Origin: Mastigamoeba balamuthi | Lineage: Eukaryota; Evosea; Mastigamoebida; Mastigamoebidae | Length of the DNA: 64,000 nucleotides | Direction of reading: 5' to 3' | Assembly (NCBI GenBank): GCA_902651635.1 | Contig: CACRSC010000045.1 | Location: 167,183-231,182 of the forward strand | Part shown: positions 1-9,636 of the stretch, in pieces | Layout: each line of letters starts with the position of its first letter | Numbering within the stretch: the first letter of the stretch is position 1 | The notes under the pieces: generated by a model | What the model was told of the DNA's origin: nothing | Seen by the model: only the letters and a program-made list of their open reading frames with translations | Database searches by the model: none | Made by a program: the position numbers and the translations under genes

Positions 1-1345
1 AGAGACACAATGTCATCCACTGTAATGGGTCCTTGACACTTGGGGTGATGTTTGTCTTAAGGAAATGGGGTGGAGTGCATTGGTGTGGAGTGAGGAGATT
101 GTGTTCTCATGCTCAGTCTCCATCAGAGTCAGGCGTGGCACCAGGCTCTGTTCATATTATCTTTCACACCTGTAAAAATGGGACCTGTGAGTATTCAAAC
201 GGTTTAGCATTAATCACATATTATGAACATTAATCGCTAATTCAGTAAAAAAGATAAAAAATGAAGAGAAATGCACAGAGAGAGAGGTGTGAATACATAC
301 CTCAGATGTGTGCTCAGGCTGATACTGCAGTGTAGCTACAGTGTTAGTCACAGTAGAGCACTTTTCAGGGGAAAAGGGGAAGAAATAGAGAAATGGAACA
401 GAAAATGGGGAGGAAAAGAGGAACAGTGTACCTGAGTAATGCTGTCTGGAAGCCATGCTGCTTTCTCCCCTCTTCTCTGCAGTTTATGACTCCTGGACAA
501 ACAGTGAGTTATGTATATTGAACAGGCATCAAAAGGGAGAAAAGGAAGAAGTCAAGGAACACATCTGAAAGAAGTTCTGTGAAAGGGAAAAACTGTGTGT
601 TGGGGAAAGAAGGATGTGCACCTTCAGTCTCAACCTGATATGAAATGAGAAAGGGAAGAAAAAGGAAAGGAAAGGGGAAAGGGAGAGGGCAGAGGCAGGG
701 GGGATGAAGGGACAGATTGAAGTGCAGGAAGGGAAGGGGAAGGGAAATATATGTGTTGTTATAAGGAAAGGGCATAAGGAACATATATAAGAACTGTGAG
801 TGAAAGGGTTGAGGAAAGGAAAATGAAGAGAAGGAAACAGGAACAGGGCAAGGACAAGGAGTAGGCTGCCTTGGCCACTACTCAGCCTTTCACTTCATAT
901 CACTACACACTGGTCTGCTATGTGCCACTACACATTTTCTCTACTATGTATATGGGTTCACTATGTGGAACTACATATCTTCACTTCTGCTAGCAGAGCT
1001 TGCATAGGGAAGATAGCTTGTGCTTTCACTATGAAACATCCTTGTAATTGACATGTAAACTACTGCTTCTTCATGGCATACTGCATTCTTCTCTTAATTC
1101 TCAGTTGCCTCTGGGTCACCAGCATTTAATGCTGGTAGCAGAAAGAGAAGAGACACCAAATATACCCTCAAAATCAGGGTTGAACAAACGATCAGTGCCC
1201 TTAATTGCATGTTTTCATGGAGTGATGGTAACTACTGCAGAATATTATATGGAATTCATATGTATGAATATCTGCTTGTGTACCACTCCTTCTTATTATC
1301 TCTCACATCTCCCTGGGTTGTGAAAAACTCAGTCAGTACCAAGAT
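1..1345. other. AT-rich gene-poor stretch
   Basis: No convincing gene. Short open frames exist on both strands, but they are low-complexity or lack recognisable motifs. A purine-rich tract at about 640-760 on the plus strand produces spurious Phe/Pro-rich frames on the minus strand. Base composition is much lower in GC than in the genes beyond 9.6 kb. Confidence 0.6.
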
Positions 1346-1470
1346 TGTGTTTTTGGTATTGTCAGGTCGGGTCAAGAGAATCACTGCTTTGCCAGAAAAA
1401 AAAAGGGGTGAAGCCGATAAAAAAACGTGGCAGATTCTGCCAGCAGATTTGGGGACTTGCTCTGTGCAGG
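1346..1470 (+). repeat. ~120-bp dispersed repeat, copy A
   Basis: This segment recurs in inverted orientation at about 9510-9632. The shared core on this strand runs from a GGTCGGGTCAAGAGAATCAC block through a run of A residues, then GCCGATAAAAAAACGTGGCA and a CAGCAGAT block. Blocks are conserved while the spacers differ in sequence and length, so this is either an old duplication under constraint or a family of small elements. Copy B lies directly against the start codon of the gene at 9637. Function is unknown; a small non-coding RNA, a shared promoter and a mobile-element end are all possible. Confidence 0.6.
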
Positions 1471-2140
1471 CTTAGTGGGTCGATGCTCTTGTTCTTGGCG
1501 TCCTTGGTGGTGCTGCTGCCAGCCTTCGTGCTCTTGCCGTGGTAAATCTTCTCCACTCTCCCACTCACTGCCCTGTGCTTTCTTGTGTCTGTCCCTCACA
1601 TCCGTCCCCTGCTCAGTTGCACCTGCGTGCCGCGTCGTCAGGGCTGTGCTGGGGGGGCGTCGCTCGTGATGGGTGGTGCCATCTCGACATCCTGCATCGC
1701 GGGGGCCGATGGGCCATTAGCAGCAGTACTGTCACTCGCTGGCACTGATCTCCACGTCCTGGCACCGCCCTGCTGCTGGCCTCACTGCTGCCATTCTCAC
1801 TGCACCTATCCACGGGGTCTGCCCTGGCCACCTTGGCCGGTGCTGTCCTGCTGCAGGGGTGTGCACCAGTGGCACCATAACTGCCAACACTGGGTTATGA
1901 TCGCAGCAAGACTCGGGCACAAGCAGTGAAGCAGCACCAGGGGACCCAAGAGTGGCGTGATTTCCAGGCATTCACAGTGTTTCAGTGCCTGCTTGCATTG
2001 CTCACGTTCATTAAGGAGCCTAACCTCGCCATGTTGCACACCAAGCTGTGCACACTCATCACAGCCTTCTGTTCCTCCAGAGCACACGTGGGGGCCTTAC
2101 ACCCTTGGCAGCTGCAGACTCTGGGGACAGTGTGTGGATA
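1430..2140. other. GC-richer island, possible gene relic
   Basis: A block of about 700 bp that is clearly richer in GC than its surroundings, lying next to repeat copy A. Several overlapping short frames exist on both strands, including Cys-rich minus-strand frames near 1806-2087, but none has a recognisable domain or continuous coding character. It may be a decayed gene. I cannot assign a strand or function. Confidence 0.25.
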
Positions 2141-3129
2141 GCTGCCTGCCTTTTGAGCAGGGGCTCTGCAATGCTCAGTGCTTTACCAAGCCGTCTTGAG
2201 TGTTGGGACTTGAACAACTGCATACAAAGCATGCACAATACTGCAGTAATTGCAATGGGCTTTTCTGAGTCAACAACTGTCTATCAGTCATATCGTATGT
2301 GCTGGGGTCATGGAACTGAGACGGACTGGTTCATACAGGTCTGTGACTTGGCCATGCTTGTTCATTGGTCAACCTGCAGATGACTCCTCACTATGTGTGA
2401 AAATTTGTTAGTTCACAAATTTTGAGTAGAAAACCAGCACCACACATTCAACTTGCCTGCAAAATTTCAAGACCTTTGCACAAACCGGGCTTCTTTGCCA
2501 GACCTTTCGTGTTCATCTATTAATACAAGATGTTGCCTCTTCTATTTAAAGAACACTATTCCAATTCATTATCTGGTTCTCCTTTGCAAACTGCAATATT
2601 CTTTTCCCATGCTTCATGGTGAGTATGATGTCAAACTTGAATGTTCATATTCTAGGTCTACTTCTTTTGTTCTGAGCTGAACTATTAAGAGTGATACCTG
2701 GATATCCTGATCTTTGAGAATGACGTGATTCATGCAAAACAGATTTCTATATCTTCTAAATTTCCTCTTTTTGTACAAACTCTGTGTGATTACTCTTCTT
2801 CCTTCATGTGGGCCTGACCAGTCACAGGAGCCAGTATCTCACTAATACCATGCTATTTTTGTATCCACTTCAGCATACTGAGCAGCTGTAGTATCAGCTA
2901 GAAATTGAAATAGAAATATCGTCATTTCCCGTTCTGCTACCAGAAAGGAATGAGCTCTTTCGAGCCAGGGGCGTGGGGGTGGAGGAGGGGAAGGGGGGGG
3001 TTATGGTGGGTGGTGGGTTTTGGGGGGGGGCATGTGTGTTGTAGGACTTGAGAGGGTACGTCCAGGGGCGGTTCTGAGAAGACTGGTTCCAGTACCACAT
3101 CCTGTTTTTGGTTCCTTGCTTTGTTAGTA
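2141..3129. other. Intergenic, no gene seen
   Basis: AT-rich sequence without a supported gene. A G-rich patch at about 2980-3032 contains several runs of five to nine G and could form G-quadruplex structure. Nothing else recognisable. Confidence 0.5.
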
Positions 3130-4400
3130 TATCAGTTGAACAGGCTGATTAACATGTGGTTATGGTCAACATTGGGGGTGCAGTGGCATTTGATTGCAAT
3201 TTTAACAACAATGTTGTCAGGTGCCATGGGGGCCAGAGTGTCAGGTGATTTTCGTTTGTGGGTAGTGGCGGGGGTTGGTTCTGCCCTCAGTACTGTCTGT
3301 TTTGGGATGGGTGGTTCTGAGCAGTCTAGCTTGTGGGCCGTGAAGGGCAGTCGTCTCTGGGTTGGTTTTTTGGATGTGGAAGGAGCTGCCAGTCTCTTGT
3401 TGAACCACATGTCATTGTCAGTGGGTTCTGAGACTGTAAATGGTCTGTAAGTTTTTCCTGTGGATTTATAGCATTTGGCGGGGCGGCACCATATGCCAGT
3501 GTGTAGTGCATTGGGGTGGCGTCTTTGAATCTAATGGATTGGGCATGTGCCCATTGTTTCAGCCCAGAAGGGGCTACACCTGCAATGTCAGTGAGTTTCG
3601 TACGCCACTGGGTTTGCCGTGGGCAGGCCCATAGGCGGTGGGCAAGGAAGTCAGCTTTGATAGTGCAGAACGGGCACCGAGGGTCACTACAGTGCAGTTG
3701 AGTGCAGGGCCAGGTCTTCCCATACTCGTCTGGGGGTCATGGCTTGTGCATTTTTGTGTGTGCAGTATGTGCCCATAAGGGCTTGGTGCCAGCAAAGGCC
3801 TCCCATGCACTGTGCATGTTTTCTGGTGTTTTTGTGAAGGAGGACCAGTGGGATCTGTGCAATACCCATCATGGTCTCTTGGGTCATTCACCAGTGTAGA
3901 CAGTGTCACTGTGCCATGTTGAATTCTGTATGGAAGTTGTGTGTATGTGTCTGGGGTTTCTCAATTGTGAGTTCCTGAATCGTGGCTAGGTCTATTCCCC
4001 ATAGTGGGTGTTCTGGGTCATGGCATCTGTCCTGGGTTAGCACTTGTTGTGCGAGTTTGTCAGCCAGCACATTCAGTTGGATGACTTGTTGTGTAGTTCG
4101 GTGCCCTATCTCTGGTTATCCTGTGCTATACACGCTTTCGTGGCATCACTTTCCTCCCCACGTCCTTCCAGTTGGTGGCTGTGGATGTGTCTATACCCTC
4201 CCCCCCCTGTTGGCATGTGCAAGTTCCCGTAGCCAGATGAATCTATGGACCTCGTCTTTGTCTACCACTGTGGTGAGATCCTCCTTATATAGGGTTTGCA
4301 TGATAAGGTGTAGCATCAGCTATGCGGGCCCACCACGTGAAACTGAACAAACCACATTTTCCTTATGTGCTGTTATGAGAGGACCATTTTTAGTCTTGAG
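3130..4400 (-). mobile_element. Decayed retrotransposon (RNase H / zinc-knuckle end)
   Basis: Read on the minus strand, this region shows fragments of a reverse-transcriptase polyprotein C-terminus broken by stops and frameshifts. Near 4077-4040 is a segment ending in an N-x3-ADKLA pattern, as at the end of RNase H domains of retroelements. Near 4285-4210 there are RNase H-like fragments with a HxxSH pattern. Near 3690-3600 is a CPFC-x9-H-x4-C zinc knuckle followed by a Trp-rich tail, typical of the end of non-LTR retrotransposon ORFs. No intact RT catalytic core was found, so the element is 5'-truncated and dead. The class (LINE-like) is inferred from the order of motifs. Confidence 0.5.
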
Positions 4401-6359
4401 CTATTATCTGTGAGAAATATCAATATTTGAATATATAAATCATAAGGGATCAGAATTTTAAATTCTATATCAATTTCCAAAATTAGTTTCATTTTTCATA
4501 TTTAGATTCAAAGCACTGAAGGAAGCTTGTTTTGATGCACACTGTATCATTCTTGTTATCAATCTCGTTCTTTCCATCATAATAAACCAGCATGTCTGAT
4601 GCCTTTCTGAATACATCAGGTTGCTCTCATGGGCATCATCATTTGTTGTTTGTTCAACGTAGATAATTCATATTTCATTTCATTTGTTGTTTGTTGGCAG
4701 TTCAGCTGATATTCGGCTATTATCTGTATGTGGGTTGACTTTCTGTTATCTAACAAGAAGTGCTTCAGATCTTTCTTTTCAGGATATCAAGAAGTCAAAA
4801 TTGAAGTCAGTTTCAAGAAATGTAAATCAACATTTCATTCTTGTTTCATCTTTATACTGGATTTCATTAATAGTATTAGAATGCCTCTTGTTAGTATGAA
4901 AATAACAGAAGCAGAAGGCAGAATGAAGGAATGCAGCCAAAAGAGCTTTGCATTCTGTTATTATTTAGATGAGACTACTTTTATATTACTTCTTTACTTA
5001 TTGCTATGCAGTCAGAAAGAAAGACATACATTAAATGGGTGCTTCTTTTACCATTTGTGAAAGGTAAGATTTTCTCATTATTTCAGATTTAGAAAATACA
5101 GTATGTATCTCAGGTGGGGTTTTTATGAAGCAAATTAGCCATTGGCTTCCTCTCTGTGCTTATTACTTCTCTGTATGCTCGCTCTATCTGCAATGGCAGC
5201 ATCCACATGTAGAACAGGAATTGATATGAAAGGGCACCCTCTGAAATTTAATCTTATACCATAAATGAATTAAATCCTAATCTTGTACCTCAAATCAAAG
5301 ATTTTGGTCCAATTTTAAGTGTTAAAGAAAAGTGGGCCTCCTTTTGCTCCAGGTTGGCTCCTCTCGACTTCACTTCACTTTGCTCTGCTCCGGCCTGGAC
5401 CAAACCTCAATACACCTCAGCCAACTTTCCAGGAATCCGAAATTATTGGTCTATAATCTATTGATCCAAGGTAAATTGCTCTAGTCTTTTTGAGAGGCCT
5501 TTTTGCACTATGAGCAGTCTCCAAGTTACTGAACGATACTTTATTTTGAGCTTATCATCACTGATGTTTTTGAATAGTTTAAGTAAATTCTGTTTTTCAC
5601 TTCTGTAAATCTGCACTGATTTCATACTTAAAGAAGCACAGTGTAGAGCTGATCTATGAAGAGAAGCAACATGCTTATAGAGTGCATTCAGATAACAATC
5701 AGAATTATGATCAGTATCTTCATAACCTCTGGATATCATTATCAATACCATTTTTCTGCAGAAATCAAGTTGCTTATCTTAGATTCTGCAGTAATAGTCT
5801 CTGTTAAATTCAGAAAGGACTTTCTGTTTGTCTCTATAACTATTACTGCACTTAAGAAGATGATGATTTGAAGGTTAAGAACAATACCTTCTCAAGTAGA
5901 GAAATGACAGTTTGCACTTTGTTTCTCATGATAATACTGATAATAATGCCGGTGCTTCAGTTGTTCAAGAGTAAAGTGTCTTTTTTCGATTAGTACAAAG
6001 AGTTATTTGAAATATCTAGCTTTATAAAGGAGGAGAGTGCATTGATTTCAGCATGGGAAATCCGAGAACTTGATGGACAAGTGAAAAGTAACTATTACAT
6101 TGAGTTTTCTGATGCTTCAGAAAGTATTCTTTACAGTAGAAGCTCAGAGGCAGAGGAAGCTCTGTCTGCTGTAAAAATACTGATATGAATTGATTGATTA
6201 ATTATAATATTAAAGTTGAAAATCACTTTTGTTCATTTTTCTCAGAGTAGGTAGCATGAAGAGGTAATCACAAAGGAATTACCAGTTTATCAGGAACTTT
6301 TTGTGCAATGAAGTGAGTTGAATAGTGTCATGAGTTTGTTGCTGTGTTTGGTCTAGCTC
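4401..6359. other. AT-rich intergenic, no gene seen
   Basis: Low-GC sequence with only short open frames lacking motifs. No tRNA, long repeat or recognisable coding region was found. It forms the upstream flank of the transposase-containing unit. Confidence 0.5.
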
Positions 6360-7520
6360 CTATTGTGCATGCTCACATTCAGCATGCTCATCTTCTGCCT
6401 GCTCTAACTCAGTACGCTCATGCACAACCTGCTCCTGCTCAAACTGAACGTGCTCCTGGTCGAACTGAGCATGCTCCTGATCGAACTGAACATGCTCTTG
6501 GTCGAACTGAACATGCTCCTGGTCGAACTGAGCATGGTTCTGGTCGAACTGGGCATGCTCCTGCTCCACATGCACAGCCTTTGCCTGCTCAAATTCAGCA
6601 CGCTCCTGGGCTACACGCTCCTGCTTAGCTGTGTGATACCTGATGAACTGTGCCTCGACTTCTTCATCATGAAGATGGTACTGAGCTGCTAGGTCATCAA
6701 TCTCGCCAAAAAGATGTTCAAGCTTCTCCTGGACCTCTGCCATCCTCTTGTGCTCTGCAGCAGAGATCCAAGGGGAACTTCGGGGCAGAATGGATTGCTG
6801 GGTCATTGCTGAAACTGGTACTATGGCTGTTGTGGCCCCACAGTCCTGAGGTACTTGTGAGCGTGCGAACTTAGCTGGTGGGAACACCCCAGACTGCTCG
6901 TGGAGACGCTTGAGCCATCCCTGTGCTGAGGGCGCAACTTTGACATGACCTTCATAGGCTTGTGCCAACTGGTGCTGAAGCTCCTCTGGACCCCCACGAG
7001 GGGTTTCAGCTTGGACTGGAATATGCAGTTGGGCACGAACAGCACGAGCTTTGAGCTCCTGTTGTGCTGTGTCTTCTTTGGTCTTGGCTCTCGCCTCTTG
7101 GCTTCTTTTGACCTCGTCTGCATGACGTGCCCTATTTTCCTCCTCCCACTTATGCTTGGCAGCCTGCCACTTCTCTTTTTCATCAGAAAAGATTGCGATG
7201 ATCTGCTTTTCGTGCCAAGCATATGCCTTCGAAGGGCACATGGCCCACCCCAAGCAGGGCACACCACAGTTCCCAGCACAGTGTTGTGCGTGGCTTTCTG
7301 TAGAACAGTTCCCGAGGCAGCGAATCTTGTGGCAATCCTTACAGAGACGGAGTTTGCAGGCAGCTACCTTCTCGAATGGCCCTGGATCAGGCCTCTGTGG
7401 AAGGGTTAGAGATGTGGTGGCGCACTTCTGGCAGGTAATGCACCTTGGGCGCCGGGATTGTGAAGGGGGTCTTCCACGACATGGGCTATGTTTGCTCTGC
7501 CTTGAGATTGCAAGGTGCAC
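6360..7520 (-). CDS. Cys-rich zinc-binding-like, coiled-coil protein (5' end uncertain)
   Basis: An open frame of 386 codons without an ATG at its 5' limit (it opens at a GTG after an in-frame stop), so either an upstream exon is missing or translation starts at an internal ATG near residue 94. Residues ~27-97 hold many spaced Cys plus His (CxxCxxC, CxxC, H-x3-C patterns), suggesting zinc binding. Residues ~115-165 and ~255-386 are charged heptad-like coiled coil. The C-terminus repeats an EH(A/V)QFDQ heptapeptide about six times. It is transcribed divergently from the transposase at 7543, only ~20 bp away, so the two may belong to one element as transposase plus accessory DNA-binding protein. 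That link is inference. No family recognised. Confidence 0.45.
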   Translation of the reverse strand: MHLAISRQSKHSPCRGRPPSQSRRPRCITCQKCATTSLTLPQRPDPGPFEKVAACKLRLCKDCHKIRCLGNCSTESHAQHCAGNCGVPCLGWAMCPSKAYAWHEKQIIAIFSDEKEKWQAAKHKWEEENRARHADEVKRSQEARAKTKEDTAQQELKARAVRAQLHIPVQAETPRGGPEELQHQLAQAYEGHVKVAPSAQGWLKRLHEQSGVFPPAKFARSQVPQDCGATTAIVPVSAMTQQSILPRSSPWISAAEHKRMAEVQEKLEHLFGEIDDLAAQYHLHDEEVEAQFIRYHTAKQERVAQERAEFEQAKAVHVEQEHAQFDQNHAQFDQEHVQFDQEHVQFDQEHAQFDQEHVQFEQEQVVHERTELEQAEDEHAECEHAQ

Positions 7521-7542
7521 TGGATATCACAAATCTGAAAGA

Positions 7543-8577
7543 ATGGCAAGGGCAGAAGAGCAGCAGCGCCGTGCAGAGCTTTACAATATTGCTCTCGGAG
7601 AGAGCGCACTCCAACATGGGGTTGCAGCCACTATGGAGGCGCACAAGAATGACAGTGTTTCTCGGGGTACAGTTGTCTATTGGCGCAACCAGGTCATGCA
7701 TGGCCGGACACAGAGCATGTGGGGTGGCTATCGTTGGTCCAAGTACTCAGAAGCAGAACTGGATATACTGTACTCCACCCTATACTCCTCAACAGTACAG
7801 CGGCAAGGTGTGGTGTCCATCTCAGAGTTGCGATCAGATCTTCAAGATGTTTGTGACACACATGGGATTCCACGAATCACACGCTGGTGGGTGATACACG
7901 TGGTCCAGCAATGGGGCTGGACGTGGAAACGGGGTGTTGTTGTACAATGGCGCAAGTTTCTGCCAGAGAACATATCATACTACATAGAGTATCTGCACTG
8001 GTCAGTCAGTGTGGACCCAACACGTTTGCGGTTCCTTGACAAGGCTGCTTTTGATAGTCGAGAGCTTCAGCGCACTCTCGTCCTTGCCCCTGCAGGATTC
8101 TGTCCAGAGATCGTTAGTACAGCAGCATTGGGCGAGACTGTTGCTGTGATGGGCATAACATCAGTTGTACCAGGCAGTGATCCAGTGCTTATTTCGTGTA
8201 GGGATTCCACTAACACACAGTGGACGTTTGGGGACTTTCTGCTATCTCTGCTCGAATCCGGGTTCCTGCGGCAAGGAGACATTCTTGTAACAGATAATGC
8301 TCGTATCCACACAGCCTCTGGTGTCCTAGACACAGTTGTTCCTGTATTGCAGTCAGCAGGGGTGACATTCTACGTTCTGCCCACGTACTCTCCAGAGCTT
8401 AATCCCATTGAGCTTGTGTGGTCCTATGCAAAGACGATTCTGCGACAATCACGTGATGTAAGGGCAGATTTTCGCAGTGAGGTGATACGTGCTCTGGGAG
8501 CAGTGACTCTTGAGGTCCTAGAGCGGTTCTATTACCACTGCCTGACCTTTTGGAACAAAGAGTTGAGGGAGATTTAG
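7543..8577 (+). CDS. Tc1/mariner-IS630 superfamily transposase (DDE, DD38E spacing)
   Basis: A 344-residue protein that should cut and join transposon ends in the nucleus. The first in-frame ATG that gives a normal family length was chosen; the frame stays open upstream but looks antisense to the neighbour. Residues ~1-110 form an HTH-like N-terminus. The catalytic triad is visible as D166 (FLD), D251 in VTDNARIH, and E290 in YSPELNPIE, with 38 residues between the second Asp and the Glu. The first Asp is followed by Lys rather than the common Glu. The frame is intact, so the protein may be active or recently active. I could not find convincing terminal inverted repeats. It is divergent from the Cys-rich ORF at 6360-7520. 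Confidence 0.8.
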   Translation: MARAEEQQRRAELYNIALGESALQHGVAATMEAHKNDSVSRGTVVYWRNQVMHGRTQSMWGGYRWSKYSEAELDILYSTLYSSTVQRQGVVSISELRSDLQDVCDTHGIPRITRWWVIHVVQQWGWTWKRGVVVQWRKFLPENISYYIEYLHWSVSVDPTRLRFLDKAAFDSRELQRTLVLAPAGFCPEIVSTAALGETVAVMGITSVVPGSDPVLISCRDSTNTQWTFGDFLLSLLESGFLRQGDILVTDNARIHTASGVLDTVVPVLQSAGVTFYVLPTYSPELNPIELVWSYAKTILRQSRDVRADFRSEVIRALGAVTLEVLERFYYHCLTFWNKELREI

Positions 8578-9509
8578 CATGTTGGAGGGATGGTAGCACA
8601 GGACACGTGCTTTTTGACCTGGGGGTAGGGTGGCAGCTCTGTGTGGTCACGAGATGGTGCATGGAGAGCTGCTTCAGCACACTTCCAGAACGGCAATCTC
8701 AGTGCATCAAGCACCACATGGACGGCTCTGGATGCTGCCATGATGACCACACACACCACGAGCACCTTTGCAATGTTAGCTGCGAGTCTTGTAAGAGTCT
8801 TGTAAGGTCACATGTATGCTCTGTGGCAGCCGGGCCATGAAATCTGTCATGGAGTGGCCTGATCATAGTGAGACCTGTCACACAGTGAGAAAGGGCCTGG
8901 ACAAGCCAGTGGGGGAGAGAGATGCACAGCTGAACACCCAAAGAGGTGCTCGGGCTTGTGGTTCATCAAGGTCGGCACGTGCTTCTCTGCCTGGACGACG
9001 TCCCTGTGATGAGCAACAACTACTGCCGCACATGTCAGAGATGCTGCAGGACATTCGAGCACGCGGCGCACCCAATAGTTCGTGGAGGAATGAGAGCAGG
9101 TGCTTGAAATGGGGCCACGAGAGCTCAGAGCACACGCAGCACGTATCAGCGAAGAGAGTTCACAAATAGCTGGCATGTACACATCCATGCTCACGAGCAG
9201 CACACAGACAGTGCGAGAGTGCGTGCGGATAAGGCAGTGATCTTGGGCGGGCCGAATTATGCCCGGTGGCTGTGCCCAGCATATGCCCACGAGCGCAGCA
9301 CAGGGTGGCGGCCAAGACCGCAGTAGTGCTGTGCCCATAGAGCACTATGGGCCTTGACTGCTGCACAGGCGATGAAAGTGAGGCAGCCGCATGCCACGAA
9401 GTGCTTGTCACACACGTGAGCTGGTAGACGCCGTGTGCATGCGGCTCTGCGTGCGCGTATGCCGCGCAGCTGTCATCGTTGTTGAACCACGCCACAAGTG
9501 GCTGGACGG
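8578..9509. other. Intergenic, no gene seen
   Basis: About 930 bp of intermediate GC between the transposase and repeat copy B. Short overlapping frames occur on both strands without motifs. It may contain the right end of the transposase element, but no terminal repeat was recognised. Confidence 0.4.
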
Positions 9510-9632
9510 GTACAGAAAAGACACAAATATCTGCTGCAGAGGCGAATCTGCCACGTTTTTTTATCGGCTTCTTCTCTCTCTTTTTTTTTCTGCGCACACG
9601 GTGATTCTCTTGACCCGACCTAGCAATATCTG
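9510..9632 (-). repeat. ~120-bp dispersed repeat, copy B
   Basis: Inverted counterpart of the repeat at 1346-1470. The GGTCGGGTCAAGAGAATCAC block and the GCCGATAAAAAAACGTGGCA block are identical in both copies, separated by a variable A-run. On the plus strand it ends with an AATATCTG motif at 9625-9632, five bases before the ATG of the next gene, so here it probably also serves as promoter or 5' leader. Confidence 0.6.
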
Positions 9633-9636
9633 ATCG

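Noticed and set aside
1362-1568. Minus-strand Lys/Ser-rich N-terminus resembling a histone tail
   Set aside because: Starts at GTG, and the similarity is compositional only; no histone fold follows.
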